Part shown: piece after piece, positions 8,239 through 16,322 of the stretch
Layout of the letters: each line of letters begins with the position of its first letter
How positions within the stretch are numbered: the first letter of the stretch is position 1
Assembly (NCBI RefSeq): GCF_016595495.1
Contig: NZ_JAENIM010000016.1
Location: 103,355-167,354, forward strand
Source of the DNA: Persicirhabdus sediminis
GTDB lineage: Bacteria > Verrucomicrobiota > Verrucomicrobiia > Verrucomicrobiales > Akkermansiaceae
Length of the DNA stretch: 64,000 nt
Reading direction: 5' to 3'
Translations under genes and position numbers: made by a program
The notes under the pieces: generated by a model
What the model saw: only the letters and a program-made list of their open reading frames with translations
What the model was told of the DNA's origin: nothing
Database searches by the model: none

Positions 8239-8463
8239 CTGGGGTTTTATGTTTGTTTTGCTTTGTTGGACTTCGGTTATGAGCTCCGATTGGTGAGGGT
8301 GGCTTTGGGGTGTCGCGTAGATGTCATTGTTGAGTAAATTGTATTGTTTGCTTCTGTTGTTGTGCCTTTGGGGTGATTTTTTGTGGATAATTTTCATTTC
8401 TAAGTGTCTCACTTTCAGTGTTTACTGTGTGGCATTTTCTGATTTCCTGTCAAAATTACTTGC

Positions 8464-8483
8464 TATTGAGAATCGATTGCAAT
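8464..8483. promoter_or_regulatory. Fur-box-like operator upstream of the TonB receptor
   Basis: The bases TATTGAGAATCGATTGCAAT resemble Fur boxes of the TTGAGAAT-N-ATTNNCAA type and sit about 40 bp before the receptor ATG. The dyad is imperfect, so this is a pattern match only. Repression by Fur when iron is plentiful would fit the genes that follow. Confidence 0.4.
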
Positions 8484-8520
8484 AAAACGCCGCCGGCGCA
8501 GCCAGCGTCAACATCACCCT

Positions 8521-10737
8521 ATGAAAAAACAAACACTATACTTTGCCGTCTCCATTATGAGTCTAGGTTGCTCAGCTGCATTTGCTGCTGAGGTAGAAGG
8601 TCAGGCTGAGCCTGTTGATTCTCTCACTGAGTCATCGATTTTAGAAGAGCTCGCCACTACGACTATTGTTGGTAGTAAAGAAAAAGCCTGGCAATTAGCT
8701 GGATCGGCAGCTTACCTGGATACTTCTGATATTCGCGATCAGAGTTATAACAATGTGAACCGCGTGCTGGCTAAAGTTCCTGGTGTATATGTACGCGAGG
8801 AAGATGGTTTTGGTAATTTCCCAAATATTTCTATCCGTGGTGTGGATGGAACTCGTAGTTCAAAAGTTACGCTGATGGAAGATGGTGTGATTGCTGCACC
8901 AGCTCCTTATTCAGCTCCAGCTGCTTATTATTCTCCAGCGGTAGCTCGTATGGCTGGCCTTGAGGTCCTTAAGGGATCTAGCCAGATCAAATACGGCCCG
9001 CACACAACTGGCGGTGTGATTAACTATCTATCAACACCAGTTCCTGAAGAAGAAACATTTTACGCCAAGGCGACTTATGGTTCATGGAATTCCATGTTCT
9101 TACACGCTAACTACGGCAATACCGTGCAGACCAAAAATGGTAAAGTGGGCTATCTAGCTGAGCTTCTCTACCAGAGCTCTGACGGTTACGAAAAACTACC
9201 TAACGGTGGTGATACAGGTTATCAGCGCATTGAGCCAATGTTCAAAGTGTTCTGGGAGCCAGATTCAGCTGCTTACCAGCGCGTTGAGTTCAAATATGGT
9301 TATACTGATTTTGAGCAAGATCAAGGTTACCTTGGGCTAACTGAATACGATGTGCGTAACAACCCACACGACCGTTATGCCGCTACTCAGTTTGATAACA
9401 TGGATAGCTCGCATCACCGCACAGCGCTGAGCTACACCGTGCACCCACAGGACAATGTCCAGCTGAATGCCACTGCTTATTATAACAAATTTAAGCGTAA
9501 TTGGTACAAGCTCAACAAGGTGGATGATCAAAGCCTTAACAAGGCCCTGCTTGATCCAGCTAGTGTTTCTATTTTGAAAGGTACATCAACTGGTACTATT
9601 GATGTTAAAGGCAATAACCGCTCCTATGATAGTTACGGTGTGCAGTTTGTTGGAGATTTCCAGCTAGAGCACGGTGAAGTACATCACAACATTTCTAGCG
9701 GACTTCGTTTCCACTATGACAGTGTGCAGCGCGATCATTATGCTGATGAATACAATTCTTTAGGCAATGGTTACTTCTCTGGCCCTGTTGCTATCGATCC
9801 AGGTGATGATGCTAGACGTTTTGATAGCACATTTGCGACTTCATTGTTCTTAGAAGATGATATTAGCTTCGGTGCTTGGACTGTAAAGCCAGGTGTGCGT
9901 ATCGAGCACATGAACTACGAGTTCCGTGAAGGAGATGGTGCAGAAACTCAGGAAGATTCACTAACGGCGGTGTCTGGTGGCATCGGCGCAACTTATACTC
10001 TTGATGACAACAACTTATTCTATGGTGGTATTTACCGTGGTATCTCGACTCCCGGTGCTAAGGCTGCAATTACTTCGTCAGTGGAGAATGAAGAATCCCT
10101 CTCGCTGGAGTTAGGTTGGAGAACCAAGCAAAATGGTGTCCTGATTGACCTTGCTGGTTTCTATACTGATTACTCTAACTTGATTGCCCGTGAGAGCATT
10201 GGTACAGGTCAAAACGATGATGAAAATGCTGGTGATGCACGCATCTGGGGCATCGAATCTCTGATCAGCTACGACTACGCAGCTGAGAACGGATTTAGCT
10301 ACAACCTGCCAACATACCTCTCTCTGACTTACTCAAAGGCGACTCTGGAGAATGCGCTAGAAGAAGGCGGTGGCGACGGAATCTGGGCTGGCGGCGAAGA
10401 TGGCGCCATGATGCCATACGTTCCTGAGTGGAAGCTCGCTGCAGGTGTGGGCTACGCTGCTCATAACTGGGGAGCTAACCTCGATATGACTTACGTTAGT
10501 GGTAGCTACGGCACGGCTAAAAACCTCGACGCGCCTGAAGATTCTGCTCGCGAAGGAAAAATCGACGATGCGCTTCTGTTTGATGTTTCAGCATGGTATC
10601 AAATCAACGAAAACTGGAGACTCCTCGGTGGCGTCCACAACCTGTTTGACGAGCAGTACATTACCACTCGTCTTCCAGAAGGACCTCGCAGTGGCGCTCC
10701 ACGTCAGCTCTACGCTGGCTTCGAAGTGACATTCTAA
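8521..10737 (+). CDS. TonB-dependent outer-membrane receptor (FecA-like)
   Basis: A 738-residue outer-membrane receptor. A signal peptide ends near residue 22 (SAAFA). A TonB-box-like TTTIVGS is followed by the plug domain (NVNRVLAKVPGVYVREEDG, ISIRGVDGTRSSKVTLMEDGV, LEVLKGSSQIKYGPHTTGG) and a 22-strand-barrel-type region ending in aromatic-terminated EVTF. Plug motifs resemble FecA-type ferric citrate receptors, but the substrate cannot be read from sequence. A Fur-like site upstream and the TonB/ExbBD operon just downstream suggest ferric-siderophore or citrate uptake. A 105-bp spacer with a strong hairpin separates it from that operon, which may set different expression levels. Confidence 0.93.
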   Translation: MKKQTLYFAVSIMSLGCSAAFAAEVEGQAEPVDSLTESSILEELATTTIVGSKEKAWQLAGSAAYLDTSDIRDQSYNNVNRVLAKVPGVYVREEDGFGNFPNISIRGVDGTRSSKVTLMEDGVIAAPAPYSAPAAYYSPAVARMAGLEVLKGSSQIKYGPHTTGGVINYLSTPVPEEETFYAKATYGSWNSMFLHANYGNTVQTKNGKVGYLAELLYQSSDGYEKLPNGGDTGYQRIEPMFKVFWEPDSAAYQRVEFKYGYTDFEQDQGYLGLTEYDVRNNPHDRYAATQFDNMDSSHHRTALSYTVHPQDNVQLNATAYYNKFKRNWYKLNKVDDQSLNKALLDPASVSILKGTSTGTIDVKGNNRSYDSYGVQFVGDFQLEHGEVHHNISSGLRFHYDSVQRDHYADEYNSLGNGYFSGPVAIDPGDDARRFDSTFATSLFLEDDISFGAWTVKPGVRIEHMNYEFREGDGAETQEDSLTAVSGGIGATYTLDDNNLFYGGIYRGISTPGAKAAITSSVENEESLSLELGWRTKQNGVLIDLAGFYTDYSNLIARESIGTGQNDDENAGDARIWGIESLISYDYAAENGFSYNLPTYLSLTYSKATLENALEEGGGDGIWAGGEDGAMMPYVPEWKLAAGVGYAAHNWGANLDMTYVSGSYGTAKNLDAPEDSAREGKIDDALLFDVSAWYQINENWRLLGGVHNLFDEQYITTRLPEGPRSGAPRQLYAGFEVTF

Positions 10738-10792
10738 TCAAAATCTTTTGTTCATTGTTCATAATACATAATATAAAGAACTGGTAGTCTGT

Positions 10793-10820
10793 CAGCGAGC
10801 GTCCTATAGGGCGTTCGCTG
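10793..10820 (+). other. 12-bp stem-loop between receptor and TonB operon
   Basis: CAGCGAGCGTCC pairs with GGGCGTTCGCTG (two G-U pairs) around a TATA loop. No T-tract follows, so it is not a classic terminator. It may be a processing or stabilising element that lowers expression of the downstream operon relative to the receptor. Confidence 0.5.
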
Positions 10821-10842
10821 TCAGCACTTAAAAATTAATCCT

Positions 10843-11616
10843 ATGAAGAAGTTAACTGTAATGGTCCTAATGTCTGTGCCAGCTTGCCTGCTAGCCCAGC
10901 CAGATGCCGTAGATGAAAACGCCGCTAAAATCAATCCTGTCGAAGATAGAGAGATGATTCGTCAGTGGGTGCAAACTGAACAGTTAGCTTCTGAGGAACT
11001 CGCCAGCTGGCAGACGGATAAAGCCAATATGCAAGAGCTGCTCGAGCTCTATCAGGCAGAGCTGAAATTACTCAGCGAGGAGATCGACCAAGCTGGCCAA
11101 GCTGCTGCTTTGGTGAACGAAGAAAAACAAGAGCTGGAAGCTGATCTGGCTGAGCATCGTGATAATCGCCGCTATCTAGCTGAAAATTTAGTGCGTTTGC
11201 AGCCAAAGTTAGCTAGTGTTGCCGTGCGATTTCCTGAGCCATTGAAGACTGAGCTGGATGCAGATCTAGTGGCTTTAAATGAGCTGAGTGCAATCGACAA
11301 ACCACGTGAGGTGCTGCAGGCGATGATTGCTGTTATTTCTGGTGCGGCACGTTTTAACCGCAGCATCACCATCGCTGATAGTATCGATACGGTTGATGGA
11401 AAAGAGCTCGCTAGCAAGGTGCTCTATCTTGGCCTCGCGCAGGCCTATTATGTTTCTGGAAATGGCAGCAATGCTGGTACGGGGAAACCATCAGCTGATG
11501 GCTGGCAGTGGACTGCTAAACCCGAGCTAGCTGGATCTATCCGCCAAGCGATTGCCATCTACGAGCGCGAAGCTCAACCGCAACTTACCGAACTCCCACT
11601 CACTATCAGCAAGTAA
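10843..11616 (+). CDS. DUF3450 family periplasmic protein
   Basis: 257 residues with a signal peptide (cleavage near LLAQ, residue 19) and a long coiled coil from about residue 45 to 130 (ELLELYQAELKLL and EEKQELEADLAEH). The C-terminal half has the DUF3450-like pattern with VDGKELASKVLYLGLAQAYYVS. In Vibrio and other bacteria, DUF3450 proteins are encoded immediately before TtpC-ExbB-ExbD-TonB2, the order seen here, and are thought to assist energy transfer to TonB in the periplasm. It is the first gene of a tight operon; the next gene starts 10 bp after its stop. Confidence 0.8.
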   Translation: MKKLTVMVLMSVPACLLAQPDAVDENAAKINPVEDREMIRQWVQTEQLASEELASWQTDKANMQELLELYQAELKLLSEEIDQAGQAAALVNEEKQELEADLAEHRDNRRYLAENLVRLQPKLASVAVRFPEPLKTELDADLVALNELSAIDKPREVLQAMIAVISGAARFNRSITIADSIDTVDGKELASKVLYLGLAQAYYVSGNGSNAGTGKPSADGWQWTAKPELAGSIRQAIAIYEREAQPQLTELPLTISK

Positions 11617-11625
11617 TCTATCGTC

Positions 11626-12990
11626 ATGAAAAAATTGATCACATTGTGGGTTTGTTCAGCTATGGCTGCCACCAGCTTGTTTGCTGAGAATGATTCTATC
11701 AAACAAGACCTCAAGCTCGCCATTGAAAAACTCAGCGAGCAACGAGCTGAAATCGCTCAGGAAAAACCGCAGCTAGCAAAGGCATTTGAAAATACCAAAG
11801 CTGATTTGCTAGAGCGTCGCCGTCAGGTGCGCCTGGCGCGCATGACGGAAGCTGATAGGGAGTCGCTGCTCAAAGAACTCAAACGCCGCAAGCATACTGA
11901 AGGGCAAGATATTCAATACCTATCAGGCCTGACTCGTGACTTTGGCATCAAGTTTGAAAATGCTCTGCTAGCTGGAGAGAAAGAAGCTTATAAGTCGACA
12001 TTTGACCAACTGCTCGGCGCGAAGTCGCTGTCTACAAAAGATCAACTAACTCAAGGCGTGAAGGTGCTCGAGCTAGGTGTGGATCGACTTGATCAACTGA
12101 TGGGCGGAGCCGTAGTAGCTGGAAAAGCCAGCGCGGTGAGCGGTGAAGTGAAAACCGGTAACTACTACCTAGCTGGTCCGCTGGCTTGGTTTGTCGCTGA
12201 TGATAGTTCTCTAGCTGGCTCGGTAGTATACGAAAAAGGCAGTGCCATCCCGATGGTTAGCCAAGGCAATGCTGGTGATGTAAAGTATCTAGCAGCTGGC
12301 GGTGAAGCCAAGGTGATGGTTGATGTCACCGGCGGTAAAGCACAGGCTTTAGCTGAGCTCAGCTTCGACCGTTGGTCATTGTTCAAAAAAGGTGGTTTCT
12401 GGATTTGGCCAATCATCAGCATCGCTCTGATCTCACTCATCTGCGCCTTGATTAAGGCGACTCAAATTTACCGCGTGAGCACACCAAGTGACGGTTGGCT
12501 GGCGCAAATTCTCGAGGCTGTGCGCGAAGGGGAGCTTGAGAATGCGAAGGAGATTTGTGACCGCGCTTACCATCCGGTAGGTGGGTTGATCAAAAAATCT
12601 ATCGATTTCATAAAAGCTGGCCCAGACGTTGTTGAGGAAGTGGTTTATGAGCAGTTGATAGGTGTGCAGAGCAAACTGCAAACGTGGCTGTCATTCATTG
12701 CCATTACCGCAGCTACAGCGCCATTGATCGGTCTGTTGGGGACTGTTTCCGGCATGATCAAAACATTCAACGTCATCACTGTGGTTGGCACGAGTGACCC
12801 TCGTCCGCTAGCTGGTGGTATTTCCGAGGCCTTGGTAACGACATTGTTTGGTCTTATCGTCGCGATTCCGGCACTGATTTTACATGCGCTCCTATCTAGA
12901 CGTTGTCAGGGTATTTCACAGGCAGCGGAGAAGTTAGGGCTTACCTTTGTAAATGGTCTGCGCGGTGGTAGTGAAGAAAAAGCTAACTAA
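11626..12990 (+). CDS. TtpC-like MotA/TolQ/ExbB proton-channel protein
   Basis: The 454-residue protein has a signal peptide (ATSLFA), a periplasmic coiled-coil and beta-rich region up to about residue 245, then the ExbB-type membrane core: a first helix near residues 259-280 (GGFWIWPIISIALISLICALI), a cytoplasmic loop, and ITAATAPLIGLLGTVSGMIKTF with LAGGISEALVTTLFGLIVAIPALI. The long N-terminal periplasmic domain distinguishes TtpC from ordinary ExbB (about 230 residues). In Vibrio, TtpC is needed for TonB2-dependent iron uptake. It follows the DUF3450 gene and precedes a second, short ExbB. Confidence 0.87.
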   Translation: MKKLITLWVCSAMAATSLFAENDSIKQDLKLAIEKLSEQRAEIAQEKPQLAKAFENTKADLLERRRQVRLARMTEADRESLLKELKRRKHTEGQDIQYLSGLTRDFGIKFENALLAGEKEAYKSTFDQLLGAKSLSTKDQLTQGVKVLELGVDRLDQLMGGAVVAGKASAVSGEVKTGNYYLAGPLAWFVADDSSLAGSVVYEKGSAIPMVSQGNAGDVKYLAAGGEAKVMVDVTGGKAQALAELSFDRWSLFKKGGFWIWPIISIALISLICALIKATQIYRVSTPSDGWLAQILEAVREGELENAKEICDRAYHPVGGLIKKSIDFIKAGPDVVEEVVYEQLIGVQSKLQTWLSFIAITAATAPLIGLLGTVSGMIKTFNVITVVGTSDPRPLAGGISEALVTTLFGLIVAIPALILHALLSRRCQGISQAAEKLGLTFVNGLRGGSEEKAN

Positions 12991-13004
12991 TACTTACTGT
13001 TGAT

Positions 13005-13535
13005 ATGTTTCTAAACGAACTCAAAATCATGCTCGAGCACGGGGGATTTATCCTCTGGGGGCTGATTGCCTTGAGTTTATCTGTCTACATGATGTTAGCG
13101 GTGACTTGGCTTGGCTTGATTCGTGTGCGTAGGCAGATCAAAGCGCATCGCCAAGAGCTGGCTGAGGTCGATGATATCAAACAGGTCGAGCGCAAATTTG
13201 CCATGTTCGAGCTCGATGAGTTAGCTTGGGTCCAGCGGCGCATTCCATTTATTGCGGTGCTCTCTAGCGTCGCGCCACTACTTGGCTTGCTGGGGACTGT
13301 AGCTGGTATGTTAGTCATGTTTTCTGGTTTGGCCACCAGTAGCCAAGCTCAGCCGATAGACAAAATTTCCGCGGGTATTTCACAAGCGCTTGTCACCACG
13401 CAAGCAGGTTTGTTGATAGCCATTCCCGCAGCGTTTTTATTAGCGGTTTTGCGTAAAAAAACCTCGGAAACCCATGATTACCTGCAGCAAGGGTTGCACA
13501 TGGGCTTGGTCGAAATGAAAGTAAAAAATAGTTAG
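13005..13535 (+). CDS. exbB: ExbB-like proton-channel protein
   Basis: A short (176-residue) MotA/TolQ/ExbB family protein with three membrane helices: residues about 13-36 (GFILWGLIALSLSVYMMLAV), then VLSSVAPLLGLLGTVAGMLVMF, and ISQALVTTQAGLLIAIPAAFLLAVL. It lies 14 bp after the TtpC-like gene and 2 bp before exbD, so it is probably translationally coupled. Size and position match ExbB2 of TonB2 systems. It should form the inner-membrane channel that converts proton motive force into TonB movement. Confidence 0.9.
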   Translation: MFLNELKIMLEHGGFILWGLIALSLSVYMMLAVTWLGLIRVRRQIKAHRQELAEVDDIKQVERKFAMFELDELAWVQRRIPFIAVLSSVAPLLGLLGTVAGMLVMFSGLATSSQAQPIDKISAGISQALVTTQAGLLIAIPAAFLLAVLRKKTSETHDYLQQGLHMGLVEMKVKNS

Positions 13536-13537
13536 TT

Positions 13538-13945
13538 ATGAGAAGATTTCGCAATTTTAATAGCCAGGACGGCGCGGCCTCTGAGATCAACATCTCACCA
13601 TTGATTGATGTGGTCTTCATTCTCTTGATTTTCTTCATCGTTACCGCTGTTTTCAACGAGCAGACCGGTGTGGATGTCAATAAACCACGTGCTGCTTCTG
13701 CGCAGGACCTCGAAGCACAATCGATTCTCTTTGCTGTCACCGCTAACGGCCAAATCTATCATGGTGGTAGAGTGGTCGGGTTAGATGGTGTGCAGAGCAT
13801 CGTTTCGGCTCGCCTGCAGGAAGATGAAACCATGCCGGTCATCATTCAAGGTGACGAAGGAGCCAGCCACGGAGCAGTGGTTAAAGTTCTTGATGCTGCA
13901 AAGTTAGGTGGCGCCGAGAGTGTTTCTCTAGCAACGGCAAAATAA
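13538..13945 (+). CDS. exbD: ExbD-like biopolymer transport protein
   Basis: 135 residues: a short cytoplasmic N-terminus, one membrane helix with the conserved proton-carrying Asp in ISPLIDVVFILLIFFIV (residues about 23-42), and a periplasmic domain with the usual VTANGQIYHGGRVV and PVIIQGDEGASHGAVVKVLDAAKLGG. This is the standard ExbD/TolR architecture. It starts 2 bp after the exbB stop codon and ends 8 bp before tonB. With the two ExbB-type proteins it should form the energising complex for TonB. Confidence 0.93.
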   Translation: MRRFRNFNSQDGAASEINISPLIDVVFILLIFFIVTAVFNEQTGVDVNKPRAASAQDLEAQSILFAVTANGQIYHGGRVVGLDGVQSIVSARLQEDETMPVIIQGDEGASHGAVVKVLDAAKLGGAESVSLATAK

Positions 13946-13953
13946 TTACCCAT

Positions 13954-14643
13954 ATGGCCATCAGAGCAATTATTTTTGGAGTAGCGATCACAGCCATCCT
14001 CATGGGGGTGTTAGTGATGACGCGGCTGATGGTTCACGAGCCCGACGAGAAGGTTTTTGAAATCACTGAGATCTCAGTTGCTTCTGAGCCCGAACCTCCT
14101 ACTCCTGAGCCAGAGGAAGTTCCGCCAGAAGACGCGCCGCCGCCACCACCGTCGGTAGCTGATTTGCAGATCACGCAAGATGTGGCGCGCCCAGCAATGA
14201 TGATGTCGGAGCTGAAGTTTGACCCGTCATTGAGTGTCGAAACATTCTTTAGTGATACGCCACCATCACCGATTGCGGTGCCCAAACCTGCACCAAAACC
14301 AAAGGCTGTAGCGCCGCCGGCTAAACCCAAAAGTAAGGCTAGCCCAAAGCCGCGCTCAACATATTCCGTTGGTGAGTTAGATTCAGCGCCGCGTTTGTTA
14401 CATGCGCCATCGATCACGTATCCATCGGCTCTAACTCGCCGAGGTGTACGTAGTGTCAGAGTTACTGTGGAGGTGGAAATTGATACCTCTGGCAGAACTC
14501 GTCTGGTTGGCAAAGTCAATTCACCAAACCGTGAACTCATCCCGCAAGCGACACGTATCGCTAACGGTTCACGATTCACTGTACCCACTCATAAAGGAAA
14601 GCCGGTCAAAGTGCGCATGCGCTGGCCGATTACGATCAAATAA
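13954..14643 (+). CDS. tonB: TonB energy-transducing protein
   Basis: 229 residues: an N-terminal membrane helix (about residues 5-25, IFGVAITAILMGVLVMTRLM), a proline/glutamate-rich spacer (EPPTPEPEEVPPEDAPPPPP) and a second proline/lysine-rich part, then a C-terminal domain with YPSALTRRGVRSVRVTVEVEI. TonB carries energy across the periplasm to outer-membrane receptors. The C-terminal domain is short, as in TonB2-type proteins. The receptor gene at 8521 is the obvious partner. The next gene starts 1 bp after its stop. Confidence 0.9.
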   Translation: MAIRAIIFGVAITAILMGVLVMTRLMVHEPDEKVFEITEISVASEPEPPTPEPEEVPPEDAPPPPPSVADLQITQDVARPAMMMSELKFDPSLSVETFFSDTPPSPIAVPKPAPKPKAVAPPAKPKSKASPKPRSTYSVGELDSAPRLLHAPSITYPSALTRRGVRSVRVTVEVEIDTSGRTRLVGKVNSPNRELIPQATRIANGSRFTVPTHKGKPVKVRMRWPITIK

Positions 14644-14644
14644 C

Positions 14645-16018
14645 ATGAAAGCCATTTCAAGTTTCCTCAGTCTTATTATTCTCGGCGGTTCATTCAGCTC
14701 ACTCAGTGCAGCTGATCCACTGCCATTGTCGTCGCATTACTGGAAGGATGATGCCTTTCTCAAAGCCTTCAATGGCTCGTACCGCATCAATGCTCGTGTT
14801 GAACCTAACGTCACGGGTGAAGAGCGTGCTCTTTTGGTTTCGATAGAAAAAAACATGGCTGACGGCCAGCGGCAGGCGGCGATTGATAAACTCAAGGCGA
14901 GCCCGCTAGCTGGAAATTCTGCTGCCATTCAATTCAACCTCGGTAACCTGTATTTTGAAGAAGGGGAGAACGAGCTGGCGCTGGAAAGTTTTCAGAGCGC
15001 GCTGAAAAAGTTACCAACATTTCGCCGTGCTCACCGCAACATTTCCTACGTTTACGCCCGTGAACTGAAGTGGGATGATGCCTTGCCGCACCTGGTGCAA
15101 GCTCTTGAGTTAGGTGACCAGAGTGGATCCGTTTATGGTCTGATAGGTTATTGTCGCATGGAAAAAGAGCAATACGCATCGGCTCTGCAGGCATATCGCA
15201 TGGCGCAGATCACTGAGCCTGATAGCCTCGACTGGAAGGCTGGTGTGGCTCAGTGTTTGCAGTTCCTGAATCAGAATGAAGAGGCCTTAGCCTTGATTGA
15301 AGAAGTGATTCAGTCGCGTCCTGATGAAGATAGTTATTACTTGTTGCAGGCTTCTATCCAGCTGGCAATGGGACGTCCAGCTGACGCCAGAGTGAATCTG
15401 GAATTGCTGAGACGGTATGAAAAGTTGGACGCTGAGAATCAGCTGTTGTTAGCTAATCTGCACCTGCAACTTGGTCAGCTAGAGCTGGCTAGACCAGTGC
15501 TTCAAAATGCACTTAAACAGGAAAAACTACCGGCTCTGGCGACGGCTCTCAATAGCCTTGAGTATGTAGTTTCTCTGCGCGAGTGGCAGCTAGCTAGTGA
15601 GTTTTTGGTGGCGGTAAAAAGCACTTGGCCTGAGAGCGAAGACATTCAGCTAGACCGTCGTCAGCGCCGTCTATCAGCTATCATTAGTATCGATTCAGAA
15701 TCCGCGCCAGCCGATGGTGTGCGCATTCTTGAGCAGTTGATTGCTGAGGATCCACTCGACGGCGAGGCGCTCGTTTTATTAGCAAAATTCCGTATTTCTG
15801 AGCAACGCACTGAGGAGGCGGCAATGCTCTTTGAGCAAGCTGCCAAAGTAGCTGAAGTGGAACGTGAGGCCAAGCTAGAGCACGGCAAAATGCTTGTTGC
15901 TCTACGTCGATACGTCGATGCTATTCCGCTGCTAGAATCTGCATTGAAATTGCAGCCAGAAGAAAGTTTAGCGACCTATTTATCTGCAGTGAAGAGCTTG
16001 GCTGAAGCTAAGCAGTAG
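14645..16018 (+). CDS. TPR-repeat periplasmic protein of the TonB operon
   Basis: 457 residues starting at ATG 14645, 1 bp after the tonB stop. A frame open further upstream overlaps tonB and is not credible. A signal peptide (FSSLSA) precedes at least eight tetratricopeptide-type helical pairs, for example AAIQFNLGNLYFEEGENELALESF, AHRNISYVYARELKWDDALP and GLIGYCRMEKEQYASALQAY. TPR proteins commonly end TonB2-type operons and may organise the complex in the periplasm. A strong terminator follows 36 bp after the stop, so it closes the operon of six genes. Confidence 0.85.
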   Translation: MKAISSFLSLIILGGSFSSLSAADPLPLSSHYWKDDAFLKAFNGSYRINARVEPNVTGEERALLVSIEKNMADGQRQAAIDKLKASPLAGNSAAIQFNLGNLYFEEGENELALESFQSALKKLPTFRRAHRNISYVYARELKWDDALPHLVQALELGDQSGSVYGLIGYCRMEKEQYASALQAYRMAQITEPDSLDWKAGVAQCLQFLNQNEEALALIEEVIQSRPDEDSYYLLQASIQLAMGRPADARVNLELLRRYEKLDAENQLLLANLHLQLGQLELARPVLQNALKQEKLPALATALNSLEYVVSLREWQLASEFLVAVKSTWPESEDIQLDRRQRRLSAIISIDSESAPADGVRILEQLIAEDPLDGEALVLLAKFRISEQRTEEAAMLFEQAAKVAEVEREAKLEHGKMLVALRRYVDAIPLLESALKLQPEESLATYLSAVKSLAEAKQ

Positions 16019-16054
16019 TCCAGCTAGTTAGCATTTGTTATTATTTTTATAGCC

Positions 16055-16095
16055 ATTCGCCGAGTCTCATTGAGGCTCGGCGAATTTGTTGTTTA
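16055..16095 (+). terminator. Terminator of the TonB operon
   Basis: A perfect 10-bp stem ATTCGCCGAG/CTCGGCGAAT (16055-16064 with 16076-16085) is followed by TTGTTGTTT. It lies just after the TPR gene. Confidence 0.85.
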
Positions 16096-16322
16096 TGGCT
16101 CACAGCTCGCGATGGTTGATGCCATTCTTGCAGTTGACTATGCGCAAAGGTTTTGATTTTCGGCTAACAAGGCAACTGGTGGTGCTAGCTGATTTGATGC
16201 CATTACTTGCGGTAAGTGGATAAGCATGCGGTTGTTTTAATTTTAATAAATTGGCGGTGAATGATTTGCGGGCTTCCTGTCGTATTGCATTTGTGATGGG
16301 AATATCGATTCAATTACGATTC
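16096..16322 (+). other. Spacer before the glucoamylase-like gene
   Basis: No convincing gene. A 43-codon frame from ATG 16095 (MAHSSRWLMPFLQL...) is open but lacks a ribosome site and any recognisable feature. The AT-rich stretch 16235-16250 is a possible promoter for the lipoprotein gene. Confidence 0.3.

Noticed and set aside
7967..8296. Plus-strand frame encoding (AGFL)n
   Set aside because: It is only the minisatellite read in a frame kept open by a 12-bp period. It has no ribosome site and no non-repeat domain, and the mirror frame on the other strand is equally open.
7963..8412. Minus-strand frame encoding (NPAR)n
   Set aside because: Same repeat read on the other strand. The unique N-terminal part lacks gene features.
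14034..14588. Minus-strand glycine-rich frame inside tonB
   Set aside because: It is the antisense reading of the proline-rich spacer of TonB.
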